Below, in pieces: positions 1 through 5,743 of a stretch of DNA of 9,746 nucleotides (positions within the stretch are counted from its first letter, which is position 1; each line of letters starts with the position of its first letter). A model generated the notes under the pieces. That model searched no databases and had not been told where the DNA came from. It saw only the letters and a program-made list of their open reading frames with translations. This DNA is from Clostridia bacterium (GTDB lineage Bacteria; Bacillota; Clostridia; Oscillospirales; CAG-272). The stretch is from contig JAKSPV010000044.1 of assembly GCA_024404475.1 (NCBI GenBank), forward strand, positions 1 through 9,746. Direction: 5' to 3'. The position numbers and the translations under genes were made by a program.

Positions 1-915
1 GCACGCAACTTTGCGAACAAGCTGTGGAACGCCGCGCGTTTCGTGCTCATGAACCTCGACATTGAGAAGATCGAACTGCCGGACGCGTCGCTCCTTCTCC
101 CCGAGGACAAATGGATCCTCGCCGAGCTGAATAAGGTCGTCGCCTCCGTCACCGACGCGCTCGACCACTACGAGATCGGCATCGCGCTCGGCAACCTCTA
201 CGACTTCATCTGGGACGTGTACTGCGACTGGTACATCGAGCTCTCGAAGCACTCCGTCGCCATGAAGGGCACCGAGCGCTCGAAAGCCGCGCAGAATGTG
301 CTTGCCTATGTTCTCGCTGAAACGCTGAAACTCCTGCACCCGTTCATGCCGTTCATCACCGAAGAGATCTACCAGTCCCTGCCCGGCATCACCGGCACGA
401 TCATGCTCGAGCAGTATCCGGAGTACCGCGACGACCTCACCTTCCCCGAGGACTGCGCCAACATCGAGCGCGTCATCGACGCGATCCGCGCGATCCGCGC
501 CCGCCGCGCCGAGATGAACGTCCCGTCCTCCCGCAAGGCGTCGCTCCACATCGTAACGCGCTATCCCGAATCGTTCACGCCCGCGACCGAGCCGTTCTTC
601 GCCCGCCTCGCCTCCGCTTCCTCCATGGAGGTCGTGGACAGCTACGCCGAGGACGGCGCCGTGCGGATCGTCACCGACGCCGCAACGGTCTACATCCCGA
701 TGGCGGATATCGTGGACTTCGAGGCAGAGCGCAAGCGCCTCGGCGCCGAGCTCACGAACACGGAAAATGAGATCGCACGCCTCACGGCGAAACTCTCGAA
801 CGAGAACTTCACTTCCCGTGCTCCCGCCGCCGTCGTCGAAGGCGAGCGTGCAAAGCTCGACAAGTACAAGGCGAAACTCGAAGGCATCAAGGAAGCCCTC
901 GCTGCCCTGCAATAA
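1..915 (+). CDS. valS: Valyl-tRNA synthetase, C-terminal part (5' end outside window)
   Basis: Class I aminoacyl-tRNA synthetase that charges tRNA-Val with valine in the cytoplasm. Frame 1 is open from the first base and encodes 304 residues, about the last third of an enzyme usually near 880 residues. It starts in the anticodon-binding helical domain (RNFANKLWNAARF, then the motif LLHPFMPFITEEIYQSL). It ends in a charged coiled-coil arm, roughly the last 65 residues (from DFEAERKRLGAEL to the end), which is typical of the ValRS C-terminal tRNA-binding arm. The catalytic HIGH and KMSKS motifs must lie upstream of the window. The frame is intact to its TAA stop, and a strong terminator follows 10 bases later, so valS ends its transcription unit here. 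The tail clearly favours ValRS over the related Ile and Leu enzymes. Confidence 0.95.
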   Translation, partial: ARNFANKLWNAARFVLMNLDIEKIELPDASLLLPEDKWILAELNKVVASVTDALDHYEIGIALGNLYDFIWDVYCDWYIELSKHSVAMKGTERSKAAQNVLAYVLAETLKLLHPFMPFITEEIYQSLPGITGTIMLEQYPEYRDDLTFPEDCANIERVIDAIRAIRARRAEMNVPSSRKASLHIVTRYPESFTPATEPFFARLASASSMEVVDSYAEDGAVRIVTDAATVYIPMADIVDFEAERKRLGAELTNTENEIARLTAKLSNENFTSRAPAAVVEGERAKLDKYKAKLEGIKEALAALQ

Positions 916-925
916 CACCTGCCGC

Positions 926-960
926 AAAGCCGTATGCCGCATGGCATACGGCTTTTTCTT
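926..960 (+). terminator. Intrinsic terminator of valS
   Basis: A perfect 13-bp stem (926-938 with 943-955) has a four-base loop, GCAT, and runs into a T-rich tract (953-960 and beyond). It begins 10 bases after the valS stop codon. It separates valS from the downstream phage-like cassette, which has its own promoter. Confidence 0.93.
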
Positions 961-1003
961 CCCCTTTGTTTTTGACACGTGCCTATAATCGGCAAAAAGG
1001 GGC

Positions 1004-1032
1004 TTGCAATTTGCTTCCGTTTGTGGTATCAT
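1004..1032 (+). promoter_or_regulatory. Sigma-A-type promoter of the phage-like cassette
   Basis: The -35 box is TTGCAA (1004-1009) and the -10 box is TATCAT (1027-1032), with the ideal 17-bp spacer. The TGG at 1024-1026 gives an extended -10 element (TGn). The predicted start point is near 1038-1040, about 67 bases before the first ATG of the cassette. The promoter sits right after the valS terminator, so the cassette should be transcribed independently by the host housekeeping polymerase. Confidence 0.75.
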
Positions 1033-1038
1033 ACCATT

Positions 1039-1083
1039 ACGGACACGCACGATGTTGCGTATCCGTCGGAACTGCCCGTCCGT
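1039..1083 (+). promoter_or_regulatory. 5'-leader hairpin at the predicted transcript start
   Basis: Bases 1039-1049 pair with 1056-1066 over 11 bp with a single C-A mismatch, around a six-base loop. The hairpin begins almost exactly at the predicted +1. The outer arm ACGGAC (1039-1044) can also pair perfectly with GTCCGT at 1078-1083, so two exclusive folds are possible. The Shine-Dalgarno site (1093-1100) is in neither. A 5' mRNA-stabilising hairpin or an operator overlapping the start point are both possible. Function is inferred; the pairing is seen directly. Confidence 0.45.
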
Positions 1084-1105
1084 AAACAAAAGAGAAAGGA
1101 ATCAT

Positions 1106-1879
1106 ATGAGAGAAGAATCCTGTACGATCGATCTGTACGACACCACGGTGCTCGAGCCGATCCCGCTCAAACAGAACGACACCACCGCTCTCTGCATTAC
1201 GGTGATGTCCGACGGCGAGCCCGCCGTTCTCACCGGCAAGACCGTCGTCCTCTCGGCCGTCCGTCCGAACTGCACGGCCGTCATCCAGGACGCGGATATC
1301 ACCGTCACCGGGAACTGCGTCCGCATCCTCCTTGATGACCGCATCCTCGCCGTGGCCGGTATCGTCCAGACGGAACTTTTGCTGTACGACGGCACATCGC
1401 TGATCTCCAGCTTCCGCCTGCCGCTGGCCGTCAGCGGCGCCGTCTTCTCCGACGAGAACGCATCGCCCGAAGCGGTCTCAACGGTGAAAGACCTGATCGC
1501 CGCCCTGCACACGGCGATCCCGACGGCTGACGTGCTCGGCATCACCGCCGGCCATTTTCCCAAGCTGCACGAGGAGGGCTATCTGATCGACAGCGGCTGC
1601 GCCCCCGAAGACTTTGCCGCCGCCGATCACAACCACGACGAGTCCTATGCCGCACTGGGACACACGCACACCGGCTATGCCGCAGCCGACCACACCCACG
1701 CGGGTTACGCCGCGGCCGACCATGCGCACGCCCAGTACCTGACGGCGGCCTCGCTCACCGCCTATCAGGGAAAGGCCGTGGAGAGCACGTATTTCACCGC
1801 GTCTACCGTCACCGGTATCCTCGATGAGATCGGCAGCGAGCTTTCCGGTCTCGGCGACGCGCTCGGCGCGCTTCTTTGA
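1106..1879 (+). CDS. BppU-like phage baseplate/tail-fibre protein with HxH repeats
   Basis: Encodes 257 residues. The ATG at 1106 is chosen because AGAAAGGA lies 5 bases upstream and the predicted transcript starts near 1039, which rules out in-frame starts further upstream. Residues about 8-115 resemble the N-terminal beta-rich domain of phage BppU-type upper baseplate proteins: a short polar start, 'PLKQNDTTALCITV', a 'LTGKTVVL' strand, then 'VIQDADITV' and a final strand pair. Residues 171-211 are a decapeptide repeat of the type YAAADHTHAG, with HxH pairs (HNH, HTH, HTH, HAH). Such pairs occur in trimeric tail fibres, where they can coordinate metal ions along the fibre axis. The C-terminal 45 residues are small and helical. 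There is no signal peptide. It is the first gene of a four-gene unit and lies 12 bases before the next. A structural fibre or adaptor role is inferred; partner and receptor are unknown. Confidence 0.72.
   Translation: MREESCTIDLYDTTVLEPIPLKQNDTTALCITVMSDGEPAVLTGKTVVLSAVRPNCTAVIQDADITVTGNCVRILLDDRILAVAGIVQTELLLYDGTSLISSFRLPLAVSGAVFSDENASPEAVSTVKDLIAALHTAIPTADVLGITAGHFPKLHEEGYLIDSGCAPEDFAAADHNHDESYAALGHTHTGYAAADHTHAGYAAADHAHAQYLTAASLTAYQGKAVESTYFTASTVTGILDEIGSELSGLGDALGALL
1616..1735 (+). repeat. Tandem decapeptide HxH fibre repeats
   Basis: Four consecutive 30-base units encode residues 171-210 of the fibre protein: AAADHNHDES (offset first copy), YAALGHTHTG, YAAADHTHAG, YAAADHAHAQ. The protein repeat is close, while the DNA copies differ at many third codon positions (for example GGCTAT against GGTTAC). 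The repeat has therefore been kept by selection on the protein and is not a fresh DNA expansion. Confidence 0.8.
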
Positions 1880-1891
1880 GGAGGTGCTGTC

Positions 1892-2509
1892 ATGAGCAGT
1901 ATTGCAGCCAATCTGACGGCTCTCCAAAACGCCAAGGAAGCGATCGCCGCAGCGATCACGGACAAAGGCGGCACACTCGCCACGGGTGACGGCTTTGCCG
2001 ATTTCGCGCTCGCGATCCTTGCGATCCCGACGTCCTCCGGCGGCTCCGGCGGCTCCGGCGGCTCGCTCCCGACGCTGAGCACACCCGCTTCGGCGGACGA
2101 CATCCTCTCCGGCAAGGAAGCGATCTCGGGAGACGGCTCCGTGATCACCGGTTCCCTGAAATTCCGTCACGGCACCGCCACCCTCTCGAACAATCTGAGC
2201 GGCATGACCACCCAGACCATCACGCACAACCTCGGCGTCACGCCGAAGATCGTCTTCGTCAGCCGCGCGTCCACGGAGAACGTCGCCTCCGGCGTTCTCT
2301 GGGCCATGTACTTCAGCGCCATGGGCGGCTACACCCGCGCCGGCACCGTTTACGCCGTTTCCGACGGTTCGATGACGCAGAGCGTTTTGACGTCCGGCGG
2401 CAACCGTATCGCACTGTCGAGCAACGCAAACTCCTTCGGCCTCGCCATGACGGACAACTCGTACAACTGGAAAAACGGCGAAACCGTGAACTGGTGGGTG
2501 CTCGGATGA
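1892..2509 (+). CDS. Phage tail-fibre-like / receptor-binding-type protein
   Basis: Encodes 205 residues. The ATG follows a strong GAGGAGG site about 7 bases upstream that overlaps the end of the previous gene. Residues 1-46 form a helical start (NLTALQNAKEAI, then DKGG and a GDGFADF segment), as in many small Firmicutes phage tail proteins. A Gly-Ser linker follows (residues 49-58). Residues 69-89 carry the recurrent tail-fibre phrase 'DDILSGKEAISGDGSVITGS'. Residues about 107-205 form a beta-rich domain starting 'TITHNLGVTPKIVFV' and ending in a tryptophan-rich strand (NWWVLG), resembling distal fibre domains. No C-type lectin core or adjacent reverse transcriptase is present, so it is not a diversity-generating retroelement target. 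Its TGA overlaps the next ATG (ATGA), giving translational coupling. The fibre assignment is moderately confident; the ligand is unknown. Confidence 0.65.
   Translation: MSSIAANLTALQNAKEAIAAAITDKGGTLATGDGFADFALAILAIPTSSGGSGGSGGSLPTLSTPASADDILSGKEAISGDGSVITGSLKFRHGTATLSNNLSGMTTQTITHNLGVTPKIVFVSRASTENVASGVLWAMYFSAMGGYTRAGTVYAVSDGSMTQSVLTSGGNRIALSSNANSFGLAMTDNSYNWKNGETVNWWVLG
2036..2062 (+). repeat. Three perfect 9-bp repeats encoding a Ser-Gly-Gly linker
   Basis: TCCGGCGGC occurs three times in perfect tandem and encodes residues 49-57 (SGGSGGSGG), joining the helical N-terminal part of the tail protein to its beta domain. The copies are identical at DNA level, unlike the HxH repeats in the gene before. 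The tract could therefore change length by slippage in 9-base steps and keep the frame. Confidence 0.85.
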
Positions 2510-2775
2510 CATGGGAGATCGTCGTCGGGCTCATCGCACTCCTCGGAGCGTTTCTGAGCGCCGGCACACAGGTGGCAAAGCTCTCGCGGACGCTTGCCAT
2601 GCTGGAAGCAGCCGTCAAAGAGCTGAAAACCATCCTCGAAGAACTGAAATCGGACAACCGTGAAGAACACGTCAGGATCCGCGAAACGCTCGCCTCGCAC
2701 GAGAAGCGCCTGCTTCGCTGCGAGAACACCGCGGAAGAAATGGAGAAACAATGGACTACTGGAAAAAGAAACTGA
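2506..2775 (+). CDS. Small membrane-anchored coiled-coil protein of the phage-like cassette
   Basis: Encodes 89 residues. The ATG at 2506 overlaps the stop of the preceding gene (ATGA). An in-frame GTG lies 12 bases upstream, but the coupled ATG is the more likely start. Residues 4-20 are hydrophobic (IVVGLIALLGAFLSAG), giving one N-terminal membrane helix. Residues 24-82 are heptad-like and highly charged (LSRTLAMLEAAVKELKTILE onward), predicting a coiled coil. The last 25 bases overlap the start of the next gene in another frame. Proteins of this shape sit next to holins in Firmicutes phages (XhlA-like or spanin-like), but XhlA has its helix at the C-terminus, so no family is assigned. Which side of the membrane the coiled coil occupies cannot be settled; with few N-terminal charges, a cytoplasmic position for the basic coiled coil is reasonable. 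Confidence 0.72.
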   Translation: MTWEIVVGLIALLGAFLSAGTQVAKLSRTLAMLEAAVKELKTILEELKSDNREEHVRIRETLASHEKRLLRCENTAEEMEKQWTTGKRN

Positions 2776-2987
2776 CCAGCCGCAAGTTCTGGGCCGCGAT
2801 CCTCGCGGCGGGGCTGGCCGCTTATCTCGCGCTGCGCGGCGACGTGCTGGATGCCGGCACGCTGGAATCGCTGAGAACCGCCGTGGGGGCGCTTATCGCC
2901 TACATTTGCGGTGAATCGGCCGTTGATGTGAGCCGCAGCATCCTCGCCAAAAACGCCCCGGAAAGCGCCTCTCCGAAGGCCGAGTAA
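2751..2987 (+). CDS. Holin-like small phage membrane protein
   Basis: Encodes 78 residues. The ATG at 2751 has GGAG 5 bases upstream, inside the preceding gene, which it overlaps by 25 bases. The start 'YWKKKLTSRKFWAAI' followed by a hydrophobic stretch (residues 13-29), a short linker, and a second hydrophobic stretch with 'ALIAYICGESAVDVSR' (residues 46-62) is the pattern of small Firmicutes prophage holin-type proteins, many of which have an equivalent 'YIIGEGIVDAA' segment. The tail is short and polar. Family knowledge suggests oligomerisation in the cytoplasmic membrane and timed permeabilisation, but no endolysin is encoded beside it, so lytic function is unproven. It is the last gene of the cassette and is followed directly by a terminator. 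Confidence 0.65.
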   Translation: MDYWKKKLTSRKFWAAILAAGLAAYLALRGDVLDAGTLESLRTAVGALIAYICGESAVDVSRSILAKNAPESASPKAE

Positions 2988-2990
2988 GCA

Positions 2991-3034
2991 AAAAGAAAGC
3001 GGGCTGCTGCCATTCGGCAGCAGCCCGCTTTTTG
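2991..3034. terminator. Bidirectional terminator between convergent genes
   Basis: A perfect 16-bp stem (2996-3011 with 3016-3031) has the loop ATTC. On the + strand it ends in TTTTT (3029-3033) and terminates the phage-like cassette. On the - strand the A-rich 2991-2998 segment becomes a T-rich tract, so the same hairpin can terminate the oppositely oriented surface-protein gene, whose stop codon is at 3049. Confidence 0.9.
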
Positions 3035-3048
3035 TGGGGTGCTTCTGA

Positions 3049-5592
3049 TTATCTCTTCTTGTTGTTCCGCATGATGAAGAGGACGAACGCGGCTACGATG
3101 CCGATGCAGCCGAGGATCAGAAGGATGATCACGATCGGCGGGACGTCACGGCCGGACGGCGGGGTGACGGGATCGGTCTCGGGCGGCAGCGGATCTGTGT
3201 CGGCTGCCTTCTCGACGGTGATCTCGGCGGAGGTCAGCGTGCCGACGTAGTTGTCCTTGCCGGTCGCGGTGACGGTGATCGTCTTGCCGGCGTCATCTTC
3301 GGAGACGATGTAACTGGCGCCGTTGCCGACGAGCGTGCCGTTCACGTACCATGCGAAGTCCGCGGCGGCGTCAGGATCGTCCGAAACAAGCTGCGCGGTC
3401 AGCGTCTCGCCGACCTTTGCCTCGCCGGAGATCTTGATCTCACCGGTCAGGTCCTTCGTGGAGGGCGTGCGGTAGACATGGACGGTGTAGGAACTCGTGT
3501 TCTCGCCGGAAACGACGATCAGCGTGGCGACGTTGTCGCCCTCGCGGAGTTCAAGCGTGCGTGCCGCGACGTATGCGGCAGGATCGTTGGCCTCACCGGA
3601 AACGGTGACGGTGGTCACGTCGTTCGGAACGGTGACGCTGTATTCCAGCACTTCGGGATCGAACGCAGGCACGAGAGTCAGCCCTTCGATATCGAACGTG
3701 ATGCCCTTCAGTTTCGTGTCACCGACGGTCGGAGGTGTAGGGGGATTGACAGGCTGGCCGGCGTTCGTCGCGGTCACGGTGAACGTGTAGATCTTCGTGA
3801 TGCGTTTGCCGTCCGCACCGGTCACGTAACCGGCGATGCGGTAGACGTTCTCGCCGTCCGAAACGGCACGGCTGTAACCGGAGACATCGGCGTCGTCCCA
3901 GCGCCATTTGGCGTTCTTGTCAGCCAGCGTCACGCTGAACTTGATGCTCGAAATGCCGGAGATCTCGGCGGTGTATTCCGTGATCTCGGGATCGAACGCG
4001 GGAGAAATGGTGATCTTCGCGCCGGTGGCAGCGTCCGTCAGTTTGATGAGCTTGGCGTCGGGCGTCGCGTCGGTCGGATCGGGCTCGGCCGCCTTGCGGG
4101 TGACGGTGATCGTGTACGCCTTGACGGCAACGCCGTCGCTGGCGGTCACGACGACGGTAACGAGGTTATCGCCGACAGCGAGCTTATCGCCGCCCGAGAC
4201 GACGGCCTTTGCGCCGGCGTCGTTCGTCGTTGCGGTCACGTTCACGGCGGTGACGTCGTTCTCGACGGTCACGGTGTATTCGAGCACGTCAGGTGCGAAC
4301 GCGGGCGAGAGCGTGCCCTTGTCCACGGTCAGCTCGAACAGCGTGGCGTCGTCGGTCGGGACGGGCGCTTCCGCTTCGCGGGTGACAACGATGATGTACG
4401 ATTTCTGGGAAACGCCGTCTTCCGCCATGACCATGACGGTCACGGTGTTCCGGCCGACCGCAAGGTCGGTGTTGCCGTTGATGATGGGCGTTGCGCCGGC
4501 GTCGTTCGGGACGGCGTTCACCGTAACGGAGGTGACGCTGTTCGGAACGGTCACGGCGTAGCTCATGACGTCAGGGGAGAACGCGGGGGAAAGCGCGGCG
4601 CCGTCCACGGACAGCGAGCCGAGCGACGCGTCGCTGCTCTTGACGGCAGAACGCTGGACGACGATCGTGTAGGTCTTCTTGGCGGTGCCGTCCTCGGACG
4701 TGACCTCGACCTTCACGAGAGTGAAGTCGGAGAGGTTCGAGGCGTTGTCGGAAACGGTCACGGTCGCCTTCGGGTTGACGGCGATCGCGACGACGTTGAT
4801 CGCGGTGACGTCAAGGCCGACGGTCACGTTATAATCCTGGACGGAGGACGAGAACACAGGCGTAAGCATGGCGCCGTCCACGGAGAGGGACGCCAGCGTC
4901 GCGTCGCCGAGGAGCGGATCCTGCTCGCGCGTGACGGTCAGCTCATACGTTTCCGGTCTGCCGGAAACGGGGATGACGAGGATGTAGAACTCGTTCTTGC
5001 CGACGGCAAGCGTCGTGTTGCCGTAGATATCGGCCTGCGCGTTCGGATTGGTGGGGGCAAAGACGGGGGCGATGCTCGTCACGCTGTAAGGCACCGTCGC
5101 GGTGTACTGGAGAACAGCGGGATCGAATGCGGGGGACAGCGTCACGCCGGGGATCGAAAGAGAAGCCAGCGTCGCGTCGTCATCGGCAAATGCCGGTGCC
5201 TTGCGGACGAGGCGGAGCGTGTACGTCGATGTCTCCTCACCGGACTTCACCTCGACCGTGACCGTATTGTACGGTTTTTCCGTCGTGGCAACCGCGAGGT
5301 CTATCTTGTTGCCGTCGGCAGCGGCGGCTTCGCCGTTGACCGTGACGGTGCCTGTCTCGTCGGCGGCGGTCACGCGGAGCGTCACGGACGAAACGGAGTT
5401 ATCAAATTCATAGGAATACGTTGCCTCATCGACAGCCGTCAGGTCGCCGAGGGAAAGCTGCGTCTGGCCGGCCGTGATCGTGAGCGTGCCGATTGCCGGC
5501 GCGTCCGCCATAGCGGAAACGGCGAGCAGTGCGGCTGCCGCGACGAGCGCGAGCACAACGCAGAGCGCAGAGCGGAATCCTGTTTTTCTCAT
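3049..5592 (-). CDS. Membrane-anchored surface protein with cadherin-like beta-sandwich repeats
   Basis: Encodes 847 residues. The start at 5592 is chosen because AGGAGA lies 7 bases upstream and the product then begins with a signal peptide: MRKTGFR, a hydrophobic core (residues 8-26), and a likely cut after AMA (residue 29). Residues about 35-130 are a divergent first repeat. Six clearer repeats follow near 139-223, 230-314, 321-405, 415-499, 512-609 and 625-708. Each has the pattern 'DATLxSLSVDG..LSPAFxPxVxxYxVTVPNxVT' and ends 'YTITVTR', typical of the cadherin-like beta-sandwich family (Pfam PF12733). Residues 714-796 form an Ig-like domain (FAWYVNGTLVG). A Pro/Asp/Thr linker follows, then one transmembrane helix (818-840) and a basic tail (MRNNKKR). 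No catalytic domain and no LPxTG sortase signal are seen. It is probably a membrane-tethered stalk or adhesin facing outward; the ligand is unknown. It is transcribed alone. Confidence 0.85.
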   Translation of the reverse strand: MRKTGFRSALCVVLALVAAAALLAVSAMADAPAIGTLTITAGQTQLSLGDLTAVDEATYSYEFDNSVSSVTLRVTAADETGTVTVNGEAAAADGNKIDLAVATTEKPYNTVTVEVKSGEETSTYTLRLVRKAPAFADDDATLASLSIPGVTLSPAFDPAVLQYTATVPYSVTSIAPVFAPTNPNAQADIYGNTTLAVGKNEFYILVIPVSGRPETYELTVTREQDPLLGDATLASLSVDGAMLTPVFSSSVQDYNVTVGLDVTAINVVAIAVNPKATVTVSDNASNLSDFTLVKVEVTSEDGTAKKTYTIVVQRSAVKSSDASLGSLSVDGAALSPAFSPDVMSYAVTVPNSVTSVTVNAVPNDAGATPIINGNTDLAVGRNTVTVMVMAEDGVSQKSYIIVVTREAEAPVPTDDATLFELTVDKGTLSPAFAPDVLEYTVTVENDVTAVNVTATTNDAGAKAVVSGGDKLAVGDNLVTVVVTASDGVAVKAYTITVTRKAAEPDPTDATPDAKLIKLTDAATGAKITISPAFDPEITEYTAEISGISSIKFSVTLADKNAKWRWDDADVSGYSRAVSDGENVYRIAGYVTGADGKRITKIYTFTVTATNAGQPVNPPTPPTVGDTKLKGITFDIEGLTLVPAFDPEVLEYSVTVPNDVTTVTVSGEANDPAAYVAARTLELREGDNVATLIVVSGENTSSYTVHVYRTPSTKDLTGEIKISGEAKVGETLTAQLVSDDPDAAADFAWYVNGTLVGNGASYIVSEDDAGKTITVTATGKDNYVGTLTSAEITVEKAADTDPLPPETDPVTPPSGRDVPPIVIILLILGCIGIVAAFVLFIMRNNKKR
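3469..5178 (-). repeat. Six tandem cadherin-like domain repeats
   Basis: The repeats encode residues 139-708 of the surface protein, with spacings of about 91, 91, 95, 97 and 113 residues. The last two units are longer and more diverged (the sixth contains a KWRWDDAD insertion-like stretch), while units two to five are most alike. Similarity is at protein level with phrases such as 'SPAFDPEV' and 'TVPNDVT'; the DNA copies are diverged. Confidence 0.8.
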
Positions 5593-5655
5593 AATAGTAT
5601 CTCCTGTTCTTGGTTTGAAAAACACGGCGGGAACTTCCCGCACTTATACATATTA

Positions 5656-5684
5656 ATTGTATCACAAGATACGTTCCTTTTCAA
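5656..5684 (-). promoter_or_regulatory. Sigma-A-type promoter of the surface-protein gene
   Basis: Read on the - strand, TTGAAA (5679-5684) is followed after exactly 17 bases by TACAAT (5656-5661). The transcript should start near 5649-5650, giving a leader of about 57 bases before the ATG at 5592. The promoter lies just downstream of the transporter terminator on the same strand, so the surface protein has its own transcription unit. Confidence 0.75.
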
Positions 5685-5703
5685 CAAAAACCGCAAAAAA
5701 ATG

Positions 5704-5737
5704 CAAAAAAAGGGCTGCCGCGCACGGCGGCAGCCCT
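5704..5737 (-). terminator. Terminator of the amino acid transporter operon
   Basis: An 11-bp GC-rich stem (5711-5721 with 5727-5737) has a five-base loop and is followed on the - strand by an uninterrupted T run (5705-5711). It begins 6 bases after the ATPase stop codon and closes the binding protein-permease-ATPase operon. Confidence 0.92.
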
Positions 5738-5743
5738 CGATGT

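Noticed and set aside
972..989. TTGACA and TATAAT boxes just after the valS terminator
   Set aside because: The two boxes are only 6 bases apart, far below the 16-18 needed, and neither has a partner at proper spacing. The promoter at 1004-1032 has correct geometry.
1892..2509. The second fibre gene as a diversity-generating retroelement target
   Set aside because: No reverse transcriptase, template repeat or C-type lectin variable region is visible in the window, and the C-terminal domain matches ordinary fibre beta domains better.
1478..2512. A 344-codon open frame on the - strand opposite the two fibre genes
   Set aside because: It lacks any recognisable motif, is Arg/Gly/Val-rich, and spans two well-supported + strand genes that each have a ribosome site. 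It is an antisense shadow.
926..3034. Attachment-site direct repeats flanking the phage-like cassette
   Set aside because: Comparing the sequence after valS with that after the holin-like gene shows no shared direct repeat, only unrelated terminator hairpins, and no tRNA gene is nearby.
3175..3189. LPPET near the C-terminus of the surface protein as a sortase signal
   Set aside because: The motif requires LPxTG; here there is an extra residue and no Gly after Thr. The hydrophobic helix and basic tail alone fit a plain transmembrane anchor.
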